From Aplysia californica (Eukaryota > Mollusca > Gastropoda > Aplysiida > Aplysiidae), in the NCBI RefSeq assembly GCF_000002075.1, contig NW_004797301.1:899652-963651 (forward strand): a DNA stretch of 64,000 nt. The letters run 5' to 3'. The notes under the pieces are model-generated. The model was not told where the DNA came from, made no database searches, and worked only from the letters and a program-made list of their open reading frames with translations. Made by a program: the position numbers and the translations under genes. Below, piece by piece: positions 25,001 to 36,600 of this stretch. How positions within the stretch are numbered: the stretch's first letter is position 1; every line of letters starts with the position of its first letter.

Positions 25001-27001
25001 GACCGGCCATTTTCCCCTCACTCTCGTGACAAATGTATGTGACCTACAAATCCCCGCATGACTATTCCGCGCCCGTTCATTGGTCACTTGAAATAGGGCA
25101 ATGGCGGGCGCGCGCATCCGGTTGTTTTTCTCTCTATTCCCCTGTAACATCGCAATGGGGGTATTCCAAGGCGAGGTTATCTCGTCTCGGGGTGTTCGCG
25201 TCTCAACGGGGAAAAATAATTTTTAATTGTACGGCATGCTAGATTGAATTAACTTATCTTTTACAGTTGGCATAAAAGAAAATCTTTTACTGTCCAAGAT
25301 TATCCTAAATGTATTTGCGTGCTGTGGCACGCAGAGCCAGGCTCATTAACTAACATACGATTACAGGATTATAAGAACAACTGCAAGTATCATACCTTCC
25401 ATAATTTAAAATGGTCAAAATATGAATCTTATCCCCCAAAAATGGGTGCTTTTCCGGTAGTTCCCACCCCCCTTTTTTGAGCCTAGAGTGGTGTAGCCCC
25501 TGCGCGTGCGCCTTCTCGGTGCGTGCACTTTTGTTTTCCTTTGTTTTTAGCCTCAAATTGCGTTTTTGCGTTTGATTGAATGCGTCAGTGTGTGCAGCAG
25601 CCATTTTTGTTTACTTCCATCACTCGTTTGCCGACAAGGGACCATAGAGAGTGTTTTTATCAGCTGTGGCAAGTTGACATTCAATGCTGACCTGTGAACT
25701 AGTTTTTATGACCTATTTGCCTCTGATTGGTTCAAATAGACTGTGCGCGCCCCCTAGCTTAAAAAATGTGCCTACTCCTTCCTTGAGTGTTTCACGTGAC
25801 CTTTTATCGAATTCTATGCCAAGTTGTATTGCGGGTTTCGGGATCGGGGGGGTGCACGCGTTGTGAAGACTGAAAAAACTCGAGTTTTCTCTGCGCGTGC
25901 ACAATGAAATATATAGTAGAATACTAAGAAAAAAAGTAGACTCAATTTTAGAGATTATTTGGTTGCAGTTTGAAGAATGTCATGGATGGTGGCATGTGGA
26001 CTGTGTGAAAGATGGAAAGATCAGAGGAATGAGTGATGAAGAGTAGGAAAATGTGGATTTTAGTTGTGAAAAATTCTGTTTGATTTTTTTTCACTATGTA
26101 TTTGAACTATTTATACCCCCTAAATTAAATTAGTTTAGATTCTAATTAAAATTGCCTTACTTTGCTTCTAAAGTGACTTGTTATCTTCCTGTGTGGTCAT
26201 TTAATGCAGTAATGTTATCAGATTCCTCTTCTTTTGGCTTTCAACGTGTATATATGGGTGCACGCACAGTGAAGAATCCCATGCACGCACTGAGAAGAAA
26301 TGCACGCTCAGTGAAGACAACACCCTAGGTTGGAAAAACTGTTCGGCACACAACGTTTAAGAAATCTGGCGACTATGAGCAAGACCATTTTATAGGTCAA
26401 TAGTTTCTTGAATGGAATAGCTAAAAACGAAAGTACAAAGCCGGAAATGGCGGAAAATACGTTCAACGATCGCGAAGTGCACGCGTACCGGCGACACCAC
26501 TCTAGATGTAGATCAAGAATCTCGTCTATATGTTTGATGCGCGGCGAGCTAAGATATCAAACCTAACAACTCTGCAAAACATCAAATTATGGTAAGATTC
26601 AAAGGGGCATGCCCCCCTGAACCCCTACTCTTAGGGCTAAAACCGGCAAATAACAATTGCGGGGAGGGAACTCCCGAAAAAGCAAAAAAAAAAGAATCTG
26701 TTTTTTACCTCTTTCGTTTTCTCTTTTTAGAACTTTTTACAGAACTTCTTGACTTCCTGGTTCCTTTGCTACTCACTGACGACGTTGAGATACTCTGAGT
26801 TCTTGGTCGTCCTTGACTTTGAGAACTAGTCCTAGATCTACGTGTGTCACCACTGTCAGAGTCTGAGCTACTGCTACTTGTGCTAGAACTTGATGAACTG
26901 GACGAAGAACTGCTGGACGATGATGACGAAGAATAGCGTCTTTTCCGCTTTGATTTCCTCTTTGATCCCGAAGATTTTTTCCGTGATTTCTTCTGAGGCA
27001 T
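18998..27001 (-). CDS. ARL6IP4: ARL6IP4 (SR-25-like) nuclear protein, complete, five exons
   Basis: ADP-ribosylation factor-like 6-interacting protein 4 is a small SR-like nuclear and nucleolar protein linked to pre-mRNA splicing. The model joins 27001-26709, 23752-23592, 20546-20426, 19855-19786 and 19051-18998, all with GT-AG borders and consistent phases, giving 232 residues, close to the human form of about 240. The N-terminal half is Lys/Arg-rich with a long Ser run (about residues 30-50), then an RS-type stretch, a second Ser run and Lys blocks. The conserved C-terminal domain carries [30 protein letters not shown] and EINKTATKGDG, matching the family's MTKEEWD, GEVLEEIV and INKQATRGD motifs as I remember them. 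The start MPQKK has an A at -3. Reading through intron 3 gives an alternative end at 20275, which I take as chance. It is divergent from LRRC43. Confidence 0.92.
19052..19785. repeat. ARL6IP4 intron 4 with AC and GGACA microsatellites
   Basis: Holds an (AC)n run at about 19311-19342 and a short GGACA-type run at about 19651-19673. Nothing else is recognised. Confidence 0.5.
19786..19855 (-). CDS. ARL6IP4: ARL6IP4 exon 4
   Basis: Short 70-bp exon encoding [18 protein letters not shown] and KEINK, the most conserved block of the family. Acceptor tacag, donor AAG|gtaagt. Confidence 0.92.
20426..20546 (-). CDS. ARL6IP4: ARL6IP4 exon 3
   Basis: Encodes [20 protein letters not shown] and the following [19 protein letters not shown], the start of the conserved domain. 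The donor AAAG|gtcagc is weaker than the others, which is why an open frame runs on into the intron. Confidence 0.9.
21183..21360 (-). mobile_element. Tail-sharing SINE, near full length, with a partial second unit
   Basis: Full-length family member in ARL6IP4 intron 2. Its stem arms read CGGCACTT and AAGTGCCG instead of the more common GGCGCTC and GAGCGCC, so base changes are paired. After a purine tract, 21387-21440 repeats part of the body (GTTTGATAGGAAAG-like), indicating a partial tandem copy. Confidence 0.8.
21575..21680. repeat. Three tandem units of about 35 bp
   Basis: Units share GTA(A/C)AAATAGCCCCGA and CTTTAC(A/G)(T/G)GACC. The array lies in ARL6IP4 intron 2. Confidence 0.5.
22015..22160. 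repeat. Short imperfect tandem array with palindromic core
   Basis: Four or more units of about 30-40 bp each contain a GGGAC...CAGTCCC-like core, the last reading GGGGACTGTACAGTCCCC, which is palindromic. It lies in ARL6IP4 intron 2; no function is apparent. Confidence 0.45.
22161..23591. other. Remainder of ARL6IP4 intron 2, no gene seen
   Basis: AT-rich. A 114-codon plus-strand frame at 22297-22641 has no domain, splice context or codon bias and is treated as chance. Confidence 0.45.
23592..23752 (-). CDS. ARL6IP4: ARL6IP4 exon 2
   Basis: Follows a strong C/T-rich acceptor. Encodes a second Ser run, [10 protein letters not shown]-type basic blocks and an acidic-proline stretch (KEPEPEPAP). 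The donor is gtaagt. Confidence 0.88.
24585..24760 (-). repeat. GC-rich repeat fragment in ARL6IP4 intron 1
   Basis: Read on the minus strand it shares CGATTGGCATTGCTA and GTTGCCGAGTTTCATT-like blocks with 28605-28790 on the plus strand. Both stretches are GC-rich islands in AT-rich introns. The family is not identified. Confidence 0.45.
25486..26501. mobile_element. TA-flanked MITE-like element, about 1.0 kb
   Basis: Left terminus GAGTGGTGTAGCCCCTGCGC and, inversely, right terminus GAGTGGTGTCGCCGGTACGC, each followed by GTGC, are flanked by TA on both sides. Inside are several copies of a GTGCACGCACAGTGAAG-like motif (26258-26318). No transposase frame was found. Confidence 0.5.
26709..27001 (-). 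CDS. ARL6IP4: ARL6IP4 exon 1 (coding part)
   Basis: Encodes residues 1-97 plus two bases of the next codon: the Lys/Arg-rich start, the Ser run (mixed TCN and AGY codons) and an Arg/Ser/Thr stretch. The donor is AG|gtaaaa. The frame is open upstream of the chosen start, but the upstream part resembles no family member. Confidence 0.85.
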
Positions 27002-27546
27002 TTCAGCAGAAAACAAGCCCTCTAAGACGTTAAGAGCGTTTGACAACAATGAAGCATTCTTTTTTCTGAACTTCAAGTACCGATTTTCGGTAAGACCTTT
27101 CTTTCGGTAAAAACGTACTATAGTTTGGTTTTGCCACACTGTAAACTGTAAACAGGAAATGGACACGTGTGGTAAATGTAAAACCTATCGTACGAAGCTA
27201 ATACTCAAAGTATACTTAGAACATCTTATAGTATATTTACAACAGTGTAATGACGTAAATCTATTTTTAAAATACAAAGAGACATTTTACTGTATTAAAA
27301 AAAGCTCTACGACTGACATATATGTGTCTTTAAAAAAATAAATGTTTGTTTTACTCTTGAATCCCCCTGAAAATATACTTTTGAAGTTCTCCTTGACAGC
27401 GGAAGTTGAATTAAAACAGCGTCAAAATGGCCGATCGGTTGATCTGGTAATCTCGCTCACCGACAATCAAAAACAAAATAAAACAAACCCATGTGTTGTA
27501 TTGTAATTTGAGTTTTCCCGCATTTAATAGGTCTGTGAGCAGTATA
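27002..27546. promoter_or_regulatory. Divergent ARL6IP4/LRRC43 promoter region
   Basis: The two start codons lie head to head, 545 bp apart, so both promoters and 5' untranslated regions must fit here unless either gene has an upstream non-coding exon. No TATA box in a convincing position and no CpG-rich core is visible. The LRRC43 start has an A at -3. Confidence 0.55.
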
Positions 27547-27642
27547 ATGACTGCAGCAGTAACAACTCCAGCCTCTACGGCAGTCGAAAGGCAATTAAAA
27601 ACACTTTGTTTGCGAGAATTTCCTTGTGGACTTGGTGCTTGG
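27547..27642 (+). CDS. LRRC43: LRRC43 exon 1 (coding part)
   Basis: 32 codons ending [13 protein letters not shown] before donor G|gtgagt, phase 0. This block is the recognisable N-terminal signature of the family. Confidence 0.88.
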
Positions 27643-30600
27643 GTGAGTCCGTCGTTGAGTCGTTAAAAAATTTAAAAACTAATTAAATTGTCATTTACTA
27701 ATATTACTCTAAGTTTTGTATTCTGCGTGTATGAATAAGAAGAAGAGAACATTAAATAGTTTCAGCTTTCAAAATGCTTTTTTTTCCCAGGGTGAATAAT
27801 GAGGTAAACATTTTTAAGAATTTAGTAGCAATGACAATGAAAAATTAAATTTTCATCCAAATTGCTTTAAAATGGGCTTAAATGAAAATATTGTAAATTC
27901 TATGAACTATGGTTTTTAAATTTTTAAAATCCATTGATATATAAAGTTATTGGGGGTTTTGTTTGCAAAATTTTGGGGGACCTTCATATAGGCAAATATC
28001 GCCAAAATGTGGGACATGTCTTTATGTATTTTGAGGAAAAACTGTTCATAAGTCAGTAATGAATTGGAGTATATGAATGAAACTTGGCATCTTCATGTGA
28101 TTTTTAGTGCAGAATCTAGTTCTGTTATCATTTTTTCGATGTCTTTATTACTTTGGATCTTAAAGTTGCGTGAAATTTGTTGAATTGCGTGACATCGTTT
28201 TTACCGCGACGCGATCACCCCTTCTAAAATTCAGTAAAGCGGTATCAGGAAAACCTGCGATGAAGTCATCGGTGACCTATTTAGTTATAGGCAGCCAATC
28301 ACATTCCGCCTAGCGATCACGCGCCTCTTGCATGCCGGCACCTCGCGTTCGGAATGCGGGGTCTAGTTTCCAGCTCTAGTGTTTTATCAATGGATGGGTG
28401 GTATTTTAAGTTGGTACCTAAAATCTACTACACGCAGAGATCTGAAGTTTTACAGCAATAAAGAAGACATGTGGGGCGCCCGTGTGGTCGGCGATCAACC
28501 CGCAGCTCCGCTTAGTTTTTGAACCGCAGAGGAAATTCGCACAAACACGGCAATTTCTCCGGTTCTAGAAATCATTCAGGATTGTACGCTGGCATGTCGT
28601 TAGTTTAACCTTTCCTCTGATTGGTTGCCGAGTTTCATTTATTTTTGTCCACGAGTTTTCCTGTAACTATACTTAGAAGAGAGTCACTTCTGATTCCGAG
28701 CGGCCCAAAAATTACCCCTCGCGCGGAGGCCGATTTCCGGACCAAGGCGCAGCGGGCGATTGGCATTGCTAAATTTAGGAATAATTAGGCCCACTAATAT
28801 ATTTTCAACCTATGTTTACAGGGTCAAGCTGATTCGTGTTTAGGGCATTTTCTGAATTATCCAAGCACTCTGCTTGTTGTGTTTCCTTTGATGAATCAGG
28901 GGGGTAAGACATCATACTGGTAGAAAAATACCTTTTCCTGCTTTAAACAGTCTTTTAACACTTTCCCTACCTCGAGTCGCATTTTGCGGCTCACGGACCT
29001 GGCCTTGCTGTACCGAGAGCCACACAATACGACTCGAGTGGTTCGCTATCTTTTCCAATCCAGTAATGAAAGGACACAAACAAAGACCACACACACCCAT
29101 CCAATTACAGACCAATAGCACTAACGAGCTGTCTGTGCAAACTTATTGAAAAAATGATTCACAGGCGACTCATGTGGTTTCTGGAAAAGACGGGCTCACT
29201 GAGCGGTCTCCAGTGCGGATTCAGGAAAACACGATCCACTCTGGATCACCTGGTCCGCCTGGAGACCTTTATACGCGAAGCGCTTGCTGAAGGAGGCCAT
29301 ATGATCGCCATCTTTTTCGACCTAGAAAAAGCCTTCGACACAACCCGGAAGTGCGGCATTCTTCGAGACCTGCACGCACTCAGCATATGCGGTCACCTCC
29401 CTGCCATCATTGGCAACTTCCTGAAGAACCGTTCCTTCCAGGTTCGTGTCGGATCCTCCCTTTCAGACCCCCACCAACAGAAAGAAGGAGTCCCCCAGGG
29501 GAGCATCCTTTCTCCTCTCCTATTCGAAATAAAAGTAGATTCCATCGTAAAAACCCTCCAAAACAGCATAGACAGCTCGTTATACGTTGACGACTTTTTG
29601 ATATGCTGGTGTTCGAAAAATCCTCATCTGAGATCTATGGAAAGGCAGCTGCAAACGCAACTGCACAAACTCCAAAAGTTGGCAAACAATAACGGTTTCA
29701 AGTTCTCCCCGTCAAAGACAGTTGCAGTACACTTCTACCGAACAGGCAGACATGTGCTGCAGCCGGATTTGACACTATACGGGGAGAAGATTTTTGTCCA
29801 GGACCAAGCTTGTTTCCTCTGCGTTATATTTGACAAAAAACTCACATTCATACCACACATCAAAGACCTTCGTGTGAGGTGCCTGAAAGCGCTAAACGCT
29901 TTGAAAATTCTATTGGAACCGGAGTGGGGCGGGGACTCAAAACACCTTCTCCACTTGTACATCTCCCTTGTCCGGTCCAGGCTTGACTATGGGTGTCAAG
30001 TCTACGGATCGGCAAAACCACACATCCTGAAAATGCTAGACCCAGTACAAGACCAGGGACTCCACCTCGCTCTGGAGGCTTTCCGCACTTCCCCGGTGGA
30101 GACCCTCCAGGCCGAGGCCAACATACCACCACTCTCACTCAGACGAACACAGCTCTCACTACAATACGCAGTTAAACAGAGCTCCACACCAGAAAATCCA
30201 GCGCACAATTACATTTTTAAAACAAACCCAGAAACCTGAAACGAATTCCAAAACAACGAAAAACTCATCAAACCCTTCGGTCTCAGAGTCCTTGAGGACC
30301 TAAAAAACTTACACTTTTCCAAACAAGACATGCAACAATTTCTTTTCCCCGACCTCCCTCCATGGCACCTCACCAAGGCGAAAGTAGACTTACAATTGAC
30401 CACACACAGCAAAGAAAGCACAGACACCAAAACTTATAAAGCAGAATACAAAAAACTAATAGATAAATACCCTGGTGCGGAGCTCATCTTCACGGATGGC
30501 TCCAAAAAAGACAATGAAGTGGGCGCCACGGCCTTATCTTCCAACAGTTCACACCAGAGGAGACTCCATCCTGAAGCCTCCATTTTCTCTGCGGAGGCTA

Positions 30601-33600
30601 CTGCCATTGACTTGGCACTGCACTCCGTAGAAAATTCTCCTAACAAATCTTTCCTTATCCTTTCTGACTCTCTGTCTTGCATCACCTCACTCACAAACTA
30701 CACACTCCTACACCCAATAATAGTTAGGCTACAACAGAAAATCCACTCCCTATCTGAAACAGGAAAAAATATCATGTTCGCATGGATATCTAGCCATGTG
30801 GGCATCCAAGGAAACGAGCAGGTAGACGACCTGGCGAAGAAAGCCTCACCCCTTCTGTTGGGATCAACAACAAACACTCTCCCACAGACTGACTTTAAAA
30901 ATAAAATAAAAAAGTACACCTCCAATTTGTGGGGGAGCCACTGGAAAAAACAGGAAAATAACAAACTGTATAATATAAAAACCAAACTTGAACAGCAAAA
31001 TCCTTCGGACCTCTCCAAATTTTTACTCGATTGCTCATCGGACACACGGCCCTGACCCACAAATACCTCCAACAGGGAGATGAGAAGCCGCTCTGTGTTG
31101 GATGCGACACAGATTTTAACTTTAGACACATCTTAACCGAATGTCTAGACTTTGGAGAGATCCAAAGGAAATATTATAAATGCGAGAAATTGCAAGACAT
31201 TTTTTCCGTCGTTGGTCCCAACAGAATTTTGAATTTTATGAAGGCCATTGGCTTTTATGGCAAATTAAAAAGTGAAATTGTACTATTTAAAATTTTTGTG
31301 TTATCTAGGAAAATTGTTTTAGATTGAAAATATATAAATATTTGCACTGATTTTTAAACATTTTAACATTTTAAAATCTAACTACTGACCCAGGCCAGCT
31401 GTACAGTGAACTGTTGTGAACAAAACTAAGTTGTTTTTCGCGCGTTCATATGACCTTATGCGGTTGCGAGCGCCGCAAAACCCCATACTAAACAACAAAA
31501 AAGGACACAAAGTTCTCGGCCGATACACGTTTTCTCAATAATAGAATAGACTTCCTGTTAGCAGGTACAAAAGAAAATATAGCACTGAGAGACGATTTTT
31601 TAGTCATTTCAGTGCTCTTTTTGACCCTTCGAAATGTAAATATGGGGGGAAAAAGGGCTACCCTGACTTCAGTATATGTCTCATATTTTCACTTCTATAT
31701 TGGGTACACATACATAACTTTCAGCATTTTTTTGCATTACTTGAGACAACCGACCTGTGAAGTTTGAATGATGCTGTTGTTGTACTTTTTTAGATATGAC
31801 CTTTCAAACCTGCAAAATTGGTGATTTCACATGACACCTTCGATATTGCATAATCACTTTTAGAAACTCCAAAGTAACATAATTGGAATAAATCTTCAAT
31901 ATTGTATCACCATCTGATAGATTATTTTTTAACCGTCAGTTTGATGGGCCATAAGATATGGTTTGTGTGTGCTTAGTTGGATGTTTTTAAAAATTCACTG
32001 TAAGCTGAGATTAAATAGCAATACCACAGCTTTTTATTAAGAGATAGGTATACTCACATATTAACGTATCATACATAGGCTTATAGAAATATAAAAACTT
32101 TTCTAAAGCAAAAGGATTTTTTTTTAATGGACCCATTAATAAAAAAGATTACGGCAGTTTACAGGTCAGAAACTATGGGTATTTTGTAGAAAATACCTCA
32201 ACAGGGCAATAAAAAATGACGACTTTGACGATTGTCATTGTCATTGTTTTATTGCTTTTAACAGGTATTAATGTGTAAAACAGAGATCAAGCCCAATTGT
32301 TTATTTTGGTAATTGATTTACACATCTCAGTCAATGAGTACAGTGTTTTCCTTGGTAATCAGGTTGATTAAAATAACTGTCCAGCCAGCAGCTCTAGGCT
32401 TTACGCAGCCATAATGCCGCAGCAAGATGGCAGCAAGCATTTGCTGCTTACGGTAGCGTTTCCCTCTCTGGCTTTTAGGCCTCACAAAAAATAGAAATAA
32501 TGTCAGTGTTATTTTTCTAAGTTGCTTTTGTTTGTGAGAAACTTCAGTAAATAGTTTCTTATATTATATATAATTTAACCTATCCGTGATGATGTTGGTA
32601 TATGGTATTCAAACACAATATTTACAAAGTAGCTGTGATGTGAAGATCAATTTCTCTTCTCACTGGCTTCCAAATTTGCAGCCCCTCCGAATAAAGAGGG
32701 TTGAAAAATGATGGTACAGCTTAGACTTGCTACTGACCAATCCTCTTTCTTCAATAAAAATTCAAAAGTCACTCAAAAGATATCCGGCCAAAAATTTTCT
32801 ACAGTGAATACCCTAAATTCTTCTACATATATTAATAATAATATGTGTTATACGTGGCTGATATAGAAATTAGCATGTTCCTGGAGTTACCCTTTGTTGT
32901 GGTGAGTCTACTGTGTTTTTGCTGTGCCTGTGCGTTTATGTGGTATTTCTAGTTTATTTAACTGATACATCAGTGCCAATGTAACGGGTCAGACTTTTGT
33001 CAAACAGAAAAATCTCTTTAGATGAAGAAGCACAGGCGGATGTTATTAAATATTAGCAGTTAATTAATTTAGAATGGTGATCGGTATGAGATAGTTTCTT
33101 TTGTAGAGAAGATAAGCTCTAACACATTGCTAAATGAATGGAAAGTTGGTATGTATGTGTGGGACAAGGGTAATCATGTTTCTGAAAACCTCAAAACAAA
33201 GCAAAAAGAAGGCTTGATGTGTCTGTATAAATCAAAAGCACTTTGTTTTTTTATGAGCAAAGTCTGAAGTCCTGGAAAGACTTCCTGGACAGCCCTGGCT
33301 GCATTAATATGCCTCAGCTACAAATTATGATGTTCATATAATCTTTCCTTATTATCTTGTGCTAAATTTCAGCGTGAACCAGGGCCAGATGCACAGCAAT
33401 ACAGACCTACCAGAAGAGGTCGCCTCAGAGTTAAACCCCTGCAGCATCAGCAAAAAAGTGACACGGATTCCTTGGACTCTATAAAAAGTAATTACCAGAA
33501 ATTTTTTACGCTAGCTTCTTTTTAATAAAATTAGTAAGTTTACAATGTCCATGAGATCAAGGAGAAGGCCGTGTGGAACCTGGAGAAAAGTCACAGAGAA

Positions 33601-36600
33601 TGATGTCCAGAAAAGTGGGAAGATGTGGAATAAAGTCTAGAGGCTAGCCTGGAATAGGGAAATATGAAAAGTGTTCGTTCATGGCCTATACTTTGGTTCA
33701 GAGTGAGAAAGGCACTGATGATGATGATTTTTAAAGATTGCATCTGCCCGTCTTAACACTTTGCTGTCACACAGCCTGCAGTACAAAATACCCCATGTGG
33801 TCACCCAGCCAGGAGAGCAACTACAACGGACTTCTCGGGCAGGCATTAAACTGGGCCAGGTGACCGGAACGGACAATTTCCACCCGCGTATTATTGCGCC
33901 AAGTGACCGCAAAGTGTTAATGTGTGTTTTGAAGTCTGAACTGAAATCAGCAGCAGAGAAATGAACAGCATATTCTGAAAGCGTGATACCTTCATCATTA
34001 AGTTTAGTGAACTAACAGAGACTGAACTGGGACATCAACGATATTTGAAAATATTTTCAGAAAATGTTGGACTCTTTCTGTGACATAGTTTGTGACATTT
34101 AACAAACTTAAATTTCCATTACTTTAGTCCTTCACATATTTATATCTGGTTTTCTCTCCTTCCATTTTGTTATCATGAAACATATTTTTTTTCTCAGCCC
34201 ATGCCCAGAAAGAAAAAAGCGAATCTTTACAAGAACTTGTCAGCTCCCATTTTTCTCCTTGGCATCTGGACTACAGCTGGAGTGAAGAGGCAAAGAAACT
34301 CAGGGAAATTGCTGTGAAGTCCCCATGGCTCATTGACCAAAATTTTGTCTTAAACTACTTTAAGACTTTAAGGATTGTTGACAAAAATGTGAGAAAAATA
34401 GATTTGAGCTCTTTACATGATTACATTTTCTATTTAATTTCACTTTTCGATATATATTCATTTGTCTGTGAATTTTTGTTTGGTTACAATCACGGGCAAA
34501 CCACCTAAAGCCAAATAAAGACTAATAATATCGGGCAGATGGTTTGATATTTGAACATACATAATGAAAAACTGTGGAAATAGACACATTAAAGAAGGAA
34601 GAGAAACACAAGAAAGGAGGGTATTAAAGTGAAAGAGAGAGAAAGAGACAGGCAGGGATTAAAAGACATGGAGCCAGAGTTACAATAACAGAGAGCGAAT
34701 TTGACCGGCTTCTGATTATATCAGAATGTTTCATTGTCTAAAATTGTTGTGTTAGAATCAGTGAAGTTTGTTGAACATATTCTGCAATCTTCTAATTAAT
34801 TTTTATACACTGAACTCAGTCTTGTATCCTTGGCCAAAATTTTGCCTTAGAGACTGATCATATTTAATTCATTACAAGGAAAGTATACCCTTCAAATCTA
34901 CTCTCATTTTTGAAAAAATAAAAAGAGACTTGATGATATTTCAAACATCAGCAATTGGATTTGAACCTATTTTATATATGCTACTGTTTCTTGGTATACC
35001 ATCTCAGTTGTTGTTTTTTTCACACTTTGGCTCAGATTCATGGCTTTCACAAAGGAATAAGCTTTTTCCCACTGACATTTTCTGACTGTTTAAAAAGATT
35101 ATTGGTAAAAGGATATTTCATCACTTCTTGGATGTAACTGTCCCTGCATATTGTTTCTCATGGGGGTAATAATTTGTATAATATAACATCCTTGATTTCT
35201 TTTTGTTTGAGCTATGTCATACATGTTGGGGTTTTTTTCTGTGTTTGAGGGGTTTTCATCTGTATTTCAGGTTTCAGAAGTGGATCATGATTTGCTAATG
35301 TTAAAGAATCTGGAGGAGCTTACTCTCAGTGCAAATTTCATTACTAATGTCAATTCAAAGAATTTGCCTCCTTCTTTGAGGGTAAGTTTGTTCACTATCT
35401 TCAGCACATTTTTGGCATCACACGCACCTTCATGTTGAGGGAGTGTTTATTTTGTGAATATTTAGACACAAACACTGGCTTAGTGTACAGATGAACCTTA
35501 TTATCTATTGGCAAAGAATGGATGAGTTTTAGACTTAATTAGCTTAAGAGCCCATCTAGACAAAAGAGTTTCAGATCTATTGCTCTCATGATAACATATA
35601 TGGCAGCCGTTTTTGTAGTATTTCTGTGAAGATATCTTGTTTCTTATTTAAGAAAATGAAATCGCTCTGTTTAACTCACCCGGCCCTAACGCTGATAATA
35701 TAGGTATGCGTGCACAAAGCTCCAACCCTAACGCGGACAGTATCGGTATGGAAAATTTCGCTCTCACGACTGAAAACAGTAACCATTTTTCGTTTCAAAC
35801 AGACTATGATCAGAAGTGCAAGCCCAAATTTTGAATGAAGAAAGCTATATTCGTGAACCATGTGAGGGGGTGCGAAATTTGAACGCACTTCCTTTCTCCG
35901 CTTTCTGTTTACTTTTTGACTTTCTATATATAGACCTTTTTCTATGGAGTATTGCGTATAAACTATGACATATTTTGCCTTCTAATTTTCAATACACACA
36001 AATAAAGGTTTGAATAAATTGTGTACCAAATTTGGGTAGGATATAGTGAAATTTAGTATTTTTTTCAGTTTTTCAAAAAGTGATAAAAATCCCTAGGTCT
36101 AAAAGTTGAATGACCAACAGAATCTAAAAGCCCATTCATTAGGTCACTGCAAACTAAGGTTCCGGCACCTTTTCTCTGATGTATCCCAGAAGTGGATTAA
36201 AAAAATAATAGGGCATTTACAGCATACACCAAAACATAATAAAAAGGTTGACATATTTTCCTCAACACCACACTTTAACGTACATCTAAGAAACATGATT
36301 CAAGAGACTGGGTGAGTAATTTTCTAAACTCACATGGAGACGTCTAGACAGCTGGATAATTAAGTCTACAAGCTTACATGTAAAATGTGGGGGGCAGAGT
36401 AGTGTCACTGTCTCAAAATGAGCAATTTGTAATCAAGGTTACAGTAAGTCATTTATTTTAGTGATCCTGTGTATGCATCCAAAGAATGGTTTTTAATATA
36501 GGGCCCAAAGAGAAAAACTTTTTTATAACTAGATCAAGATTTTTTAAAAATAATTTTTGTTTGGTAGCTGGCCTGCAGAAATGCCATGAAAAATTTTGTG

